Shown: positions 32,191-42,095 of the stretch, one piece after another
Position numbering within the stretch: position 1 is the first letter of the stretch
Layout of the letters: every line of letters starts with the position of its first letter
Assembly (NCBI GenBank): GCA_900542905.1
Contig: UQPF01000002.1
Span: 124,001 to 188,000, forward strand
DNA from: an uncultured Collinsella sp.
Lineage (GTDB): Bacteria; Actinomycetota; Coriobacteriia; Coriobacteriales; Coriobacteriaceae
Length of the DNA stretch: 64,000 nucleotides
Reading direction: 5' to 3'
Translations under genes and position numbers: made by a program
The notes under the pieces: generated by a model
What the model saw: the letters and a program-made list of their open reading frames with translations, nothing else
Told to the model about the DNA's origin: nothing
The model's database searches: none

Positions 32191-32339
32191 CTGGCGCTGC
32201 CGCCAAGACGGAAAAGGTGTTGTGCCGCATTTTCGCCAATTGATGTCCGTGTCTGGAGTTTAGCTGTCGATGCTCAAAATGCCATAAACTAGTAACGTTA
32301 TGGATTTTTTCATTGCGACTCAATTGCGAGGATTTCTTT

Positions 32340-34652
32340 ATGGCTGGTAATCACTTTAAGGGCAGCGATAGCGGCCGTCCTGCAGTTCCGCCGCGTCCGA
32401 ACGGGGCTGGTAAGGCCAGCACGCCGGGCGGCGCTGGACAGGGCGGTTCCGGTAAGCGCGTGTCCCCGGGCGAGACGGCGATGTTTACCGCTCTGTACGA
32501 GCAGTCACAAAAGGCAAAAAAGACCGGCCGTGCAAGAGGGAATGTCTTTGCGGGCGGTGCAACCTCCGCGTCGCAGCCGAGCGGGGCTCCTTCGGTACCT
32601 GCGAACAACGCAGGTGCTGCCAACGCCGCAAATGCCGCCGGCAACGTTAATGCCGGCAAGGCCGCCAACAATACTCCCTCTGCCGGTGGCGCGGGGCTTA
32701 CGGGTAACCTTGGCACGATTTACACCGGTGCCTCCGAGACTGGCACGTTCGCCCGCCTGGATGATAGCGGTGCCGAGTTTGCGGGCTCGGGTTCCAAGGA
32801 AGATTATTACGATTTTGGCTTGAACTACGGTAGCGACGCTTCGTCGAGTTCGACCTCTGACGGTCTGGTCCGTCATCGCCATCGCAAGGGCGAACGCAAA
32901 AAGCGTCACACCGGCGCCATTATTGCCGCTGTAGTCGCGGTGCTTCTCGTTGCGCTTGGCGCAAGCGGCTTTATGCTGCTTAACTCGGCAAAGACCGTAA
33001 AGAGTGAAGCGAAGGAGGCCGTCGAGATTGTCGGTGGCCTTAAGGACAAGGTCACGTCGGGCGATTTTTCGACGCTGCCTGACGACGCGAAGAAGATTGA
33101 TGAGCTTTGCGACAGCATGAAGGCGGAGACCTCGAGCCCGCTGTGGACGGCGGCTTCGTTTATCCCGGTGTATGGCAGCGACATCAATGCGGCCCGCACC
33201 ATGATCGACGCCCTGTCCGATGTCTCGAGCAATGCGCTGGTTCCCATGGCCGATAACCTTTCGCAGGCCACGCCCGGCAAGCTGTTTCAGGACGGCATGA
33301 TTAACGTGTCCGCGCTGCAGGCGGTCGCCGATTCGCTTTCCAGCAGCTCGAAGGTGTTCAAGAGCGCCAACGAGAAGATCCAGGGCATTGGCGATACTCA
33401 TATTTCCCAGGTGACCGAGCTGGTCGATAAGGCCAAGGACGGCTTTGCCACCCTCAACGGCGCGGTTGACGCGGCGGAGAAGGTCGCCCCCGTCCTTCCG
33501 CAGATGCTCGGCGCCAACGGCCAGACGCGTAACTACCTTGTGTACGCCATGAACAACGTCGAGATTCGTGCCTGCGGCGGCTTTGGCGGTTCGCAGGGCC
33601 TGATTTCGGTCACCGACGGCCAGATGTCGATTGGCGAGTTTGTTCCCCGCATTGGACTCAGCGAGGATGAGGCAGTCGAGAGCGTCGACGAAGAGGATGA
33701 GGCGCTGTTCGGCAACCACAGTAACCTGTACAACTCGGGCAATACCTATTCGCCTGATTGGCCCCGCAACTCGCAGCGTGTCGCCGCGCTGTGGAAATCT
33801 CAATATGGCCAGGACGTTGACGGCGTCGTGGGTATCGACCCGGTGTTCCTGCAGTATCTGCTGGGCCTGGTCGGTAACGTGTCGCTGCCCGACGGAACGG
33901 TTGTCGACGGCACCAACGCCGCAAAGGTCCTCATGCACGATGTGTACTGGAACTATCCGGTCGAGGAGTCGGACGGCATCTTTGCATCCGTCGCCAGCGC
34001 TGCCTTCGACAAGATCCTTGGCGGTATCGGCGATGTCGATGTTACGAAGCTTGTCAGCGCCGTTGAGCGCGGTGCCGAAGAGGGCCGCCTGATCGCGTGG
34101 ATGAAAAACGATGACGAGCAGAACGCGATCAAGGAGATGAACATCGACGCCTCGCTGCCCGATCCGGATGACCCGAGTGAAGATCCCATTGCTGGTGTCT
34201 ACTTTAACAACCTGAGCTTCTCCAAGCTCGACTGGTACCTGAATGCCGATACGCAGATTGGCCAGGGCATCAAGAACGGTGACGGCACATGCTCGTATCG
34301 CATCACCGTTACCCTGACGAACATCATGACGCAGGAGGAGGCCGGCAAGCTGCCCGACTACGTCGCGGCGAGCGCGCCCGATGCCGCGCGCGACGACGAG
34401 CGTCTGAATGTCTCGTTGTTTGCCCCGACGGGCGGCAACATTACTGATCCTACCGTCGAGGGCACCCAGTTTGGTCTTGGCGCCGCTACGTGGCATGGAA
34501 TCCCCTTCTATTCGGGCACCGTTGACCTGCATGCTGGCGAGACGACGACGATCACATATACGCTGACCACGTCAGCCGAGGCGGGGGACAAGCCGCTTAC
34601 GCTGCGTCAGACTCCTACATGCCAGGCGGCTCGCGACAGCGCGTCGGCGTAG
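32340..34652 (+). CDS. DUF4012 domain-containing membrane-anchored protein
   Basis: A 770-residue protein with a cytosolic low-complexity N-terminus (about residues 1-190) rich in Ala, Gly, Asn and Pro and ending in a basic patch (RHRHRKGERKKRH). One membrane helix (about 193-213, AIIAAVVAVLLVALGASGF) leads to a large extracellular part. The DUF4012 core starts near residue 390 (YLVYAMNNVEIRACGGFGG, SQGLISVTDG). This family is common in actinobacteria and thought to act at the cell surface, sometimes beside LytR-CpsA-Psr or polysaccharide genes. ATG 32340 follows GAGGA by 7 nt. A terminator follows. The biochemical activity is unknown. Confidence 0.85.
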   Translation: MAGNHFKGSDSGRPAVPPRPNGAGKASTPGGAGQGGSGKRVSPGETAMFTALYEQSQKAKKTGRARGNVFAGGATSASQPSGAPSVPANNAGAANAANAAGNVNAGKAANNTPSAGGAGLTGNLGTIYTGASETGTFARLDDSGAEFAGSGSKEDYYDFGLNYGSDASSSSTSDGLVRHRHRKGERKKRHTGAIIAAVVAVLLVALGASGFMLLNSAKTVKSEAKEAVEIVGGLKDKVTSGDFSTLPDDAKKIDELCDSMKAETSSPLWTAASFIPVYGSDINAARTMIDALSDVSSNALVPMADNLSQATPGKLFQDGMINVSALQAVADSLSSSSKVFKSANEKIQGIGDTHISQVTELVDKAKDGFATLNGAVDAAEKVAPVLPQMLGANGQTRNYLVYAMNNVEIRACGGFGGSQGLISVTDGQMSIGEFVPRIGLSEDEAVESVDEEDEALFGNHSNLYNSGNTYSPDWPRNSQRVAALWKSQYGQDVDGVVGIDPVFLQYLLGLVGNVSLPDGTVVDGTNAAKVLMHDVYWNYPVEESDGIFASVASAAFDKILGGIGDVDVTKLVSAVERGAEEGRLIAWMKNDDEQNAIKEMNIDASLPDPDDPSEDPIAGVYFNNLSFSKLDWYLNADTQIGQGIKNGDGTCSYRITVTLTNIMTQEEAGKLPDYVAASAPDAARDDERLNVSLFAPTGGNITDPTVEGTQFGLGAATWHGIPFYSGTVDLHAGETTTITYTLTTSAEAGDKPLTLRQTPTCQAARDSASA

Positions 34653-34689
34653 GGTTTTTCTGGTAGCGCAGATAATCGAGTACCATTTT

Positions 34690-34723
34690 GGGGCGGACAG
34701 GCAATCTGTTCGCCCCTATTTTG
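34690..34723 (+). terminator. Terminator after DUF4012 gene
   Basis: GGGGCG and CGCCCC with inner ACAG/CTGT, followed by TATTTTG. The glmM SD lies just after it. Confidence 0.6.
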
Positions 34724-34735
34724 TAAGGAGAGCGC

Positions 34736-36067
34736 ATGAAGTACTTTGGCACCGACGGCTTTCGCGGTGAGGCCAACGTTGGGCTGACGGTAGAGCACGC
34801 TTATAAGATTGGCCGTTTTGTGGGCTGGTATTACGGCGCCAACCGCGAGCGCAAGGCGCGCGTCATCGTGGGTAAGGACACGCGTCGCTCGAGTTATATG
34901 TTCGAGGCGGCGCTGGTGAGTGGCCTGGTCGCGAGCGGTGCGGACGCCTATATGCTGCACGTGATCCCCACGCCGGGCGTAGCACATCAGACCGTGGAAG
35001 GCTGCTTCGATTGCGGCATCATGATCAGCGCGAGCCACAACCCGTTTTGCGATAACGGCATTAAGCTCGTCAACAGCGACGGCTTTAAGATGGACGAGGA
35101 CGTACTGGAGCTCATCGAGGACTACGTCGATGGCAAGAGCGAGGTGCCGCTGGCCACGGGCAACCACATCGGCGCCACGGTGGACTACATGCAGGGCCGC
35201 AACCGCTACATTGCCTCGCTCATCGCCAGCGCGAACTTTTCGCTGCAGGGCGTCAAGATCGGCATCGACTGCGCCAACGGCTCGGCGTCCTCGGTGGCCA
35301 AGCCGGTGTTCGACGCGCTGGGCGCCGACGTGCGCGTGATCAATGCCGCGCCTGATGGTTTTAACATCAACGTCGACTGCGGCTCCACGCATATGGAGCG
35401 TCTGCAGCGCCACGTGGTGGAGCAGGGCTTGGACGTGGGCTTTGCCTATGACGGCGATGCCGACCGCTGCCTGGCCGTGGACGAGCGCGGCCGCGTGGTC
35501 GATGGCGACCAGATCCTGTACGTGTGCGGCGTGTACCTGAACAAGCACGGTCGCCTTTCGGGCGGTACCGTGGTTCCGACGATTGCCAGCAACTTTGGCC
35601 TGATCAAGTCGTTGGAGCTTGCCGGCCTAAGTGCCGTGACCAGCGGTGTGGGCGACCGCCACGTGTATGCCAAGATGCGCGAGGGCGGTTACAGCCTGGG
35701 CGGCGAGCAGACGGGCCATACGATCTTTGGCGATATCGAGCGCACGGGCGACGGCATTATGACCTCGCTGCGCGTGATGGAAGTGATCCGCGCCGAGCGC
35801 GAGACGCTCTCGCAGCTCACGGCTCCGTGCAAGCTGCTACCGCAGGCGCAGGTGGCCGTGCGCGTGGCGGACAAGGACGCCGCGCTCGAGAACATGGGCG
35901 TGCAGAACGCCATCGCCGCGGCCGAGGCTGCGCTGGCAGGCGAGGGCCGCGTGCTCGTACGCAAGAGCGGAACCGAGTCGGTTATCCGCGTGCTGGCCGA
36001 GGCGCCCGACCAAGCATCCGCCGATGCCGCCATGAAGCGCATCGCCAACGCACTCGAGGCTCTGTAG
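34736..36067 (+). CDS. glmM: Phosphoglucosamine mutase
   Basis: A 443-residue alpha-D-phosphohexomutase that converts glucosamine-6-P to glucosamine-1-P for UDP-GlcNAc and peptidoglycan synthesis. It begins MKYFGTDGFRGEAN. The active-site phosphoserine is Ser100 in ISASHNP. The Mg-binding loop is AYDGDADRC (about residue 238), the sugar-binding loop GGEQTGH (about 322) and the phosphate-binding loop RKSGTESVIRV (about 405). Length is normal. AAGGAG precedes ATG 34736. Structured element C begins directly at its stop codon. Confidence 0.93.
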   Translation: MKYFGTDGFRGEANVGLTVEHAYKIGRFVGWYYGANRERKARVIVGKDTRRSSYMFEAALVSGLVASGADAYMLHVIPTPGVAHQTVEGCFDCGIMISASHNPFCDNGIKLVNSDGFKMDEDVLELIEDYVDGKSEVPLATGNHIGATVDYMQGRNRYIASLIASANFSLQGVKIGIDCANGSASSVAKPVFDALGADVRVINAAPDGFNINVDCGSTHMERLQRHVVEQGLDVGFAYDGDADRCLAVDERGRVVDGDQILYVCGVYLNKHGRLSGGTVVPTIASNFGLIKSLELAGLSAVTSGVGDRHVYAKMREGGYSLGGEQTGHTIFGDIERTGDGIMTSLRVMEVIRAERETLSQLTAPCKLLPQAQVAVRVADKDAALENMGVQNAIAAAEAALAGEGRVLVRKSGTESVIRVLAEAPDQASADAAMKRIANALEAL

Positions 36068-36232
36068 TTACGCGGTTTTACCAAACCGCGTAACTGCTCG
36101 ACGCTGCAAACGCCCCTAAGCGGCAATCTGACGTTCAATTTCAAGGGCGCGACCAGAAGGTCAGCGCCCTTTCATTTCACGTCACCTTGCTCGCTTAGGG
36201 TCGTTTTCGCTGACGTTGCCAAGACATTGGCG
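36067..36232 (+). ncRNA. Structured element, copy C (after glmM)
   Basis: It starts at the last base of the glmM stop codon. Hairpin 1 equals copy A. The outer stem AACGCCCCTAAGCG with CGCTTAGGGTCGTT, the middle stem TGACGT/ACGTCA (TGCCTT/AAGGCA in A) and the inner stem GGGCGC/GCGCCC all differ from A and B yet still pair. The apex GACCAGAAGGTC is unchanged. Confidence 0.6.
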
Positions 36233-36272
36233 TCAACATAGTTGGCGTTGGCGATGGCGTGCTGGTCAATCC

Positions 36273-37814
36273 TTACAGCTCGTACAGTGTGGTGAACTTG
36301 TCCTGCAGGTAGCTGCAGTAGTAGCGGGCGTCAAAGGCCATGCCGCAGGCGCCCTTGATGAGTTCCGGCGCGTCCTTGGCGCGGCCCCACTGCCAAATGT
36401 GCTCGCCCAGCCACGCGCGGACGGGCGCCAGATCGCCGCTCGCGCAGGCACCGGTAAGGTCGACGCCGTCGCGGCACATGGCCGGCACAAACATGGCATC
36501 GTAGGCGCTACCCAGCGCATACGTGGGGAAGTAGCCAAACGAACCGCCGCTCCAATGCGTATCCTGCAGGCAGCCGTGCGTGTCGTCGGGAACGGGAATG
36601 CCCAGGTACTCGTCCATAAAGCGGTTCCAAAGCGCGGGGATGTCCTTGGCCGCAGCCTCGCCGGCAAACAGCATACGCTCAATCTGGTAGCGCACCATAA
36701 TATGCAGCGGATAGGTGAGCTCGTCGGCCTCGGTGCGGATCAACGACGGCTGCGCGATGTTCACGGCGCGGTAGAGCGTGTCTTCGTCGACGTCGCCGTA
36801 GACCTCGGGCGCGTGACGACGCAGCACCTCGAGCAGCGGTCCCATAAAGGCGCGGCTGCGACCAACGGTGTTCTCAAAGAAGCGGCTCTGGCTCTCGTGG
36901 ATGCCCATGGAGGTGCCGCCCTCCAAGCACGTGCGCGCATAGGCGGGATTGACGCCCAGCTCGTACATGGTGTGCCCGGCCTCGTGGATGATGCTGTAGA
37001 CGTTGGAGATGCAGTCGTCCTCGTAGATGTGCGTCGCGATGCGCGCATCACCCACGGCAAAGCCCTCGCTAAACGGATGCTCGGTAAAGGCAAGCGTGGT
37101 GTCGTCCAGGTCCAGGCCGACAAGCTTCATAAGGTCGAAGCTCATGGCGCGCTGGGCAGCCTCGGGCACGTGGGCGTGCAAAAAGTCGGCAGCCGGCTGC
37201 TGGCCGCGCTCGCCGATGGCGTGCACGAGCGGCACGACCGTGGCCTTGACCTCATCGCAAAACGCATCGAAGCTCTTGGCGGAAAGGCCGCGCTCGTACT
37301 GGTCGAGCCAAACGTCGTATGGATCGCGCTTGGGGTCCATGAGCTCGGCCTGATGCTTAAGTTGGGCGACGATTCTATCCACATAGGTCTCAAAGCTCGC
37401 CCAGTCGTTGGCTGCCTTGGCCTTGTGCCACACGGCGTCCGCCTCGCAGGTGAGCCTGGTCCAGGCCTCGGCTTCTTCGGTGGGGATGGCACTGGCCTCA
37501 CGTTGATCGCGGCCGAGCACACGGATCTCGTCGAGCAGCTGAGGGTCGTCGATTTTGCCGCCGGCGACGGTCTCGCGCGCCAGCGAGCGCACGAGCTCAA
37601 CGGACTTCTCGCTGGTCAGCAGCTTGTGATGCTCGCCGGCAAGCGTGCCCATGGCGTCGGCACGCGCTGCTGCGCCGTTGGCAGGAGCAATCGTCGCTCC
37701 ATCGAACTCGGCAATCTTGAGCAGGTACTCGCGAGTCCACAGCTTGCCTTCGAGCTTGCGGAGCTTCTTGATGCTCTTGCCCGCCTTGGCCTTCTTATCG
37801 AGTTTCTTTCCCAT
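36273..37814 (-). CDS. M32 family carboxypeptidase (Taq-type)
   Basis: A 513-residue cytoplasmic zinc carboxypeptidase. The zinc site HEAGH is at residues 277-281 in YSIIHEAGHTMYE, with a downstream Glu in GIHESQSRFFEN that completes the site. Further M32 motifs are DVRIATHIYEDD-like (here DARIATHIYEDD), HPFSEGF and EADELTYPLH. The basic N-terminal stretch (MGKKLDKKAKAGKSIKKLRK) is an add-on. ATG 37814 is used with AAGGAT upstream; longer forms reach into the T-box promoter. It removes C-terminal residues from short peptides. It is divergent from pheST. Confidence 0.9.
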   Translation of the reverse strand: MGKKLDKKAKAGKSIKKLRKLEGKLWTREYLLKIAEFDGATIAPANGAAARADAMGTLAGEHHKLLTSEKSVELVRSLARETVAGGKIDDPQLLDEIRVLGRDQREASAIPTEEAEAWTRLTCEADAVWHKAKAANDWASFETYVDRIVAQLKHQAELMDPKRDPYDVWLDQYERGLSAKSFDAFCDEVKATVVPLVHAIGERGQQPAADFLHAHVPEAAQRAMSFDLMKLVGLDLDDTTLAFTEHPFSEGFAVGDARIATHIYEDDCISNVYSIIHEAGHTMYELGVNPAYARTCLEGGTSMGIHESQSRFFENTVGRSRAFMGPLLEVLRRHAPEVYGDVDEDTLYRAVNIAQPSLIRTEADELTYPLHIMVRYQIERMLFAGEAAAKDIPALWNRFMDEYLGIPVPDDTHGCLQDTHWSGGSFGYFPTYALGSAYDAMFVPAMCRDGVDLTGACASGDLAPVRAWLGEHIWQWGRAKDAPELIKGACGMAFDARYYCSYLQDKFTTLYEL

Positions 37815-37954
37815 ACCTATATCCTTGATCTCGCAGGTCGAGCGCCACGGGTGGGCGCGCGGCCAGTTTGCACAGCTACCTGCCTTGTACCCAGCACGAA
37901 CAAAACGGAACGCGGCGATACGCCCACACAATGTGGTATCCTGTAGCCCAATGC

Positions 37955-38233
37955 GTTGACGGAGAGGGTTTTGCCCGCCGCGTCGCCGGCAAGAGAGGGA
38001 AGGTCATGGGCTGCAAGCCTTCCTGCGGTGGCAAGGGCCAAGCGTTCACTCCCGAGCAGCGACCTCAACGGGCGCGCGGCTAGCGGCGGCGAAGCCCCAG
38101 TAGGGAAGCCGTGAGCCTCGCGATAAGGGGCGCAGAGTGGGCACGGCGGGCCAGACATCCGCCGGGTCAAACAAGGTGGTACCGCGGAATTCAACCGTCC
38201 TTGGGCAATGCACACGCCCGAGGACGGTTTTTT
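37955..38233 (+). promoter_or_regulatory. T-box leader of pheST
   Basis: The conserved T-box AGGTGGTACCGCGG lies at 38174-38187. A competing terminator, CCGTCCT (38195-38201) with AGGACGG (38221-38227), is followed by TTTTTT. Upstream is a long stem I region. A candidate specifier codon TTC for Phe lies at 38045-38047 (AGCGTTCACT). Uncharged tRNA-Phe should stabilise the antiterminator and switch on pheS-pheT. A likely extended -10 (TGGTATCCT) is at 37934-37942. Confidence 0.88.
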
Positions 38234-38319
38234 ATTACCGAACCGGGCCGCGTTTTCACAACGCCAGACGGCGGCAGCCGCCTCGGCAAACGGAGAGCGC
38301 GAGAGACGAAAGGGAAGAC

Positions 38320-39396
38320 ATGAGTCTGATTGATGATCTGGTCAAACTCGAGGAAGAGGCCAAGGAGCTCGTCGCAGGCGCCGACGACGCCGCCAAGCTC
38401 GAGGCCGCGCGCGTTGAGCTGCTCGGCCGCAAGGGCCGCATCACCGGCCTGATGCGCATGATGGGCAAGCTCGCCCCCGAGGATCGTCCCGTGATGGGCA
38501 AGCGAGCCAACGAGATGCGCCAGCTGATTGAGGGCATGCTCGACGAGCGCAACACCGAGATGAAGGCCGCCGCCCTCAAGCGCGCACTGGAGCACGACGC
38601 CGTCGACATCACGCTGCCGGGCATCCGTCCGCAGATCGGCCACCAGCACCTGATCAAGCAGATCATCGAGGAGGCCGAGGACATCTTCTGCGGTATCGGC
38701 TACACCGTCGAGTCCGGCCCCATGGTCGACACCTCCTACTACAACTTCACCGCGCTCAACGCCCCCATGGATCACCCGAGCCGCTCGGCCCGCGATACCT
38801 TCTACGTGGTCGACAACAACCCCGGCAGCGTCGCGCACCCCGAGGCCCACGCCCACGGCGAGTCCGACGTGCTGCTGCGCACCCAGACCTCGGGCGTGCA
38901 GATCCACACCATGGAGTCGCAAAAGCCGCCCATCTACATGATCTGCCCGGGCACCGTCTATCGTCCCGACACGGCCGACGCCTGCCACCTGCCGCAGTTC
39001 AACCAGATCGAGGGCCTGGTCGTTGACGAGGGCATCACCTTTGGCGACCTGAAGGGCACGCTCGACTACTTTGTTAAGTGCATGTTTGGCGAGGATCGCA
39101 AGACGCGTTACCGCCCGCACTTCTTCCCCTTCACCGAGCCTAGCTGCGAGGTGGACGTGAGCTGCCACGTGTGCGGCGGCAAGGGCTGCAACTTCTGCAA
39201 GCACAGCGGCTGGATCGAGATCCTGGGCTGCGGCATGGTCGACCCCAACGTCCTGATCAACTGCGGCATCGACCCCGAGAAGTACACCGGCTTCGCCTTT
39301 GGCATTGGCGCCGAACGCGTCGCGGCCCTGCGCTACGACCTGCCCGACCTGCGAACGCTCATGACGGGCGATATGCGCTTCTTAAATCAGTTCTAG
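38320..39396 (+). CDS. pheS: Phenylalanyl-tRNA synthetase alpha subunit
   Basis: A 358-residue catalytic subunit of the alpha2-beta2 enzyme that charges tRNA-Phe. It has an N-terminal coiled-coil (residues 1-80) that binds tRNA and a class II catalytic core with motif 2 (VYRPDTADACHLPQFNQIEGL), the FFPFTEPSCEVDV strand and motif 3 (GFAFGIGAERVAAL). A cysteine-rich insert, CHVCGGKGCNFCKHSG (about residue 285), looks like a zinc knuckle and is a variant of the usual CxxCxGxGCxxCKxxGW insert. ATG 38320 is preceded by AAAGGGA. It lies downstream of the T-box. Confidence 0.95.
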   Translation: MSLIDDLVKLEEEAKELVAGADDAAKLEAARVELLGRKGRITGLMRMMGKLAPEDRPVMGKRANEMRQLIEGMLDERNTEMKAAALKRALEHDAVDITLPGIRPQIGHQHLIKQIIEEAEDIFCGIGYTVESGPMVDTSYYNFTALNAPMDHPSRSARDTFYVVDNNPGSVAHPEAHAHGESDVLLRTQTSGVQIHTMESQKPPIYMICPGTVYRPDTADACHLPQFNQIEGLVVDEGITFGDLKGTLDYFVKCMFGEDRKTRYRPHFFPFTEPSCEVDVSCHVCGGKGCNFCKHSGWIEILGCGMVDPNVLINCGIDPEKYTGFAFGIGAERVAALRYDLPDLRTLMTGDMRFLNQF

Positions 39397-39400
39397 GCCC

Positions 39401-39520
39401 GGCGGCTTTCCCAAGCACCGCACCTTGCCTTTCAATCGTCGGTTGCGTACCTAAGTACGCGGCCCTCCTCTTTCAAGGCAATCTGCGGCACTTGGAAAAC
39501 CCGTCTCCGTTGCAGTTTTT
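39401..39520 (+). ncRNA. Structured element variant D (between pheS and pheT)
   Basis: CCCAAG...TTGCCTTTCA (39410-39434) pairs with TTTCAAGGCAA...CTTGG (39471-39495). The apex is GCGTAC-CTAA-GTACGC. It shares TGCCTTTCA and TTTCAAGGCA and the ACCTTG/AATCTG internal-loop words with copies A-C, but with the two strands' words exchanged. It may modulate pheT expression relative to pheS. Confidence 0.45.
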
Positions 39521-39556
39521 GGCTCAAAGCCGCATTTATGAAAGGAGACCAGTTAG

Positions 39557-42010
39557 ATGCGCGTTTCTTACGACTGGCTCAAGACCATGATCGATATTCC
39601 GGAGGATCCCAAGACCCTTTCGGACGAATATATCCGTACCGGCACCGAGGTCGAGGCGATCGATACCGTGGGCGAGTCCTTCGACCACGTGGTGACCGCC
39701 CAGGTGCTCACCAAGACCCCGCACCCCGATAGCGACCACATGTATGTGTGCTCGGTCGACGTGGGTGACAAGAACCTCGACGCCGACGGCAACCCCGCCC
39801 CGCTGCAGATTGTCTGCGGCGCGCAGAACTTTGAGGTCGGCGACCACATCGTCACGGCCATGATCGGCGCCGAGCTGCCCGGCGACATCAAGATCAAGAA
39901 GAGCAAGCTTCGCGGCGTCGTGTCCATGGGCATGAACTGCTCCGCGCGCGAGCTCGGCCTGGGCGGCGACCACTCCGGCATCATGATCCTGCCCGAGGAT
40001 ACGCCCTGCGGCATGCCGTTTGCCGAGTACGTGGGCTCGAGCGACACCGTGCTCGACTGCGAGATCACGCCCAACCGCCCCGACTGCCTGTCCATGATCG
40101 GCATGGCTCGCGAGACCGGCGCCATCTTCGACCGCGATTTCCACGTTGAGCTGCCCGCCATCAAGGCCGAGACCGGCCGCGCGACGGACGACGAGCTTTC
40201 GGTCGAGATTGCCGACGAGGGGCTGTGCGACCGCTATGTCGCCCGCATCGTGCGCAACGTGAAGGTCGGCCCGTCGCCCGACTGGATGGTCAAGCGCCTC
40301 AACGCCCTGGGCGTGCGTCCGCACAACAACATCGTCGACATCACCAACTACGTGATGATGCTCACCGGTCAGCCGCTGCACGCCTTTGACCTGTCAACCT
40401 TTGCCGAGCGCGAGGGCCATCGCCGCGTGGTGGTTCGCGCCGCCCAGCAGGACGAGAAGTTCACGACCCTCGACGGCGAGGAGCGCACGCTCGACGCCGG
40501 CATGGGTCTCATCACCGACGGCGAGCGTCCCGTGGCGCTGGCCGGCGTTATGGGCGGCATGGATTCCGAGATTGAGGACGACACCGTCGACGTGATGGTC
40601 GAGAGTGCCTGCTTCAATGCCGGTCGCACCTCGCACACCAGCCGCGACCTGTCGCTGATCTCCGACGCCTCCATCCGCTTTGAGCGTCAGGTCGACGAGA
40701 CCGGCTGCGTGGATGTGGCCAACGTGGCCTGCGCGCTCATCGAAGAGATTGCCGGCGGCGAGGTCGCTCCCGGCTATGTGGACGTGTTCCCCGCGCCCAA
40801 GACCATCGACAGCATTAAGCTGCGCCTAGCCCGCGTGCACGCCATCTGCGGCGCGGACATCGAGCCCGACTTTATCGAGCGTTCGCTCACCCGCCTGGGC
40901 TGCACCGTCGAGCGCGATGGCGAGGACTTTATGGTCACCCCGCCGAGCTTCCGTCCCGACCTGCCGCGCGAGATCGACCTGATCGAGGAGGTCCTGCGCC
41001 TGTGGGGCATGGGCCGCGTGACGGCGACCATCCCGGCTGCCAAGAACCACATCGGCGGCCTGACCCGCGAGCAGAAGCTCACCCGTAAGGTCGGCGAGAT
41101 CCTGCGCGCCTGCGGCCTCAACGAGACCACGACTTTTGGCTTTGCCGCCCCGGGCGACCTGGAGAAGATCGGTATGTCCACCGAGGGCCGCGGTTGCCCC
41201 GTGGTGCTCATGAACCCGCTGGTAGCCGAGCAGACCGAGATGCGTCGTTCGCTGCTGCCGGGCCTGTTGCAATCCGTGGCCTACAACGAAGCCCACGGCA
41301 CGCCCAATGTGCACTTGTACGAGGTCGGCAACCTGTTCCACGGTCGCGAGAACGCCAGCCTGCCCAAGGAGACCAAGTCCGTGGCGGGTGTGCTCTCGGG
41401 CCAGTGGAGCGAGCAGTCCTGGAATATGAAGTACCGCAAGCTGCGCTTCTTCTTTGGCAAGGGCATTGTCGAGGAGCTGCTTGCCCAGCTGCGCATCGAG
41501 AAGGTTCGCTTCCGTCCCGTCGAGGGCGAGGGCTACGCTTTCTTGCAGCCGGGTCGTGCGGCCGAGGTTCTATCCGGCGGCACCGTGCTGGGCTGGGTCG
41601 GCGAGATTCATCCCGAGGCGCGCGAGGCGATGGGCATCGATGAGGTCGTCGTTGCCTTTGAGCTCGACCTGGACAAGCTGATCAAGGGCGCCCGCAACCA
41701 GGAGAACTACCGCGAGTTCTCGCAGTACCCGGCTGTTGAGCACGACCTGGCTATCGTGGTTGACAACTCCGTGACCTGCGAGGATCTTGAGCGCCGCATT
41801 ACGAGCGCCGGCGGCAAGCTGCTCGAGGGCGTGCGCCTGTTCGATGTCTACCGCGATCCGGTCCGCGTGGGTGTGGGCAAAAAGTCCATGGCCTTTGCGC
41901 TCACGTATCGCGCTGACGACCACACACTCACCAGCGAAGAGGTCGAGAAGGCGCATCAGAAGATCGTCACCAAGGTGTGCAAGGGCGTAAACGGCGAGGT
42001 CCGCGGCTAG
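39557..42010 (+). CDS. pheT: Phenylalanyl-tRNA synthetase beta subunit
   Basis: An 817-residue beta subunit. An N-terminal tRNA-binding OB domain (about 40-150, HPDSDHMYVCSVDVGD) is followed by the B3/B4 editing domain (about 210-390), which hydrolyses Tyr-tRNA-Phe. A B5 domain (about 410-480) precedes the catalytic-like core, and a C-terminal anticodon-binding domain (about 720-817) includes EFSQYPAVEHDLAIVVD. AAAGGAG precedes ATG 39557. It shares a transcript with pheS across structured element D and ends in a terminator at 42041. Confidence 0.95.
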   Translation: MRVSYDWLKTMIDIPEDPKTLSDEYIRTGTEVEAIDTVGESFDHVVTAQVLTKTPHPDSDHMYVCSVDVGDKNLDADGNPAPLQIVCGAQNFEVGDHIVTAMIGAELPGDIKIKKSKLRGVVSMGMNCSARELGLGGDHSGIMILPEDTPCGMPFAEYVGSSDTVLDCEITPNRPDCLSMIGMARETGAIFDRDFHVELPAIKAETGRATDDELSVEIADEGLCDRYVARIVRNVKVGPSPDWMVKRLNALGVRPHNNIVDITNYVMMLTGQPLHAFDLSTFAEREGHRRVVVRAAQQDEKFTTLDGEERTLDAGMGLITDGERPVALAGVMGGMDSEIEDDTVDVMVESACFNAGRTSHTSRDLSLISDASIRFERQVDETGCVDVANVACALIEEIAGGEVAPGYVDVFPAPKTIDSIKLRLARVHAICGADIEPDFIERSLTRLGCTVERDGEDFMVTPPSFRPDLPREIDLIEEVLRLWGMGRVTATIPAAKNHIGGLTREQKLTRKVGEILRACGLNETTTFGFAAPGDLEKIGMSTEGRGCPVVLMNPLVAEQTEMRRSLLPGLLQSVAYNEAHGTPNVHLYEVGNLFHGRENASLPKETKSVAGVLSGQWSEQSWNMKYRKLRFFFGKGIVEELLAQLRIEKVRFRPVEGEGYAFLQPGRAAEVLSGGTVLGWVGEIHPEAREAMGIDEVVVAFELDLDKLIKGARNQENYREFSQYPAVEHDLAIVVDNSVTCEDLERRITSAGGKLLEGVRLFDVYRDPVRVGVGKKSMAFALTYRADDHTLTSEEVEKAHQKIVTKVCKGVNGEVRG

Positions 42011-42040
42011 GACCGCTTGCGTCTGTGACGAATGTATTAC

Positions 42041-42078
42041 AAAACGGCGCACTGCTTTGTTGGCAGTGTGCCGTTTTG
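42041..42078 (+). terminator. Terminator after pheT
   Basis: AAAACGGCGCACTGC with GCAGTGTGCCGTTTT, loop TTTGTTG. The closing TTTT serves as the T-run. Confidence 0.8.
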
Positions 42079-42095
42079 CTATGATACCCGGCGGC

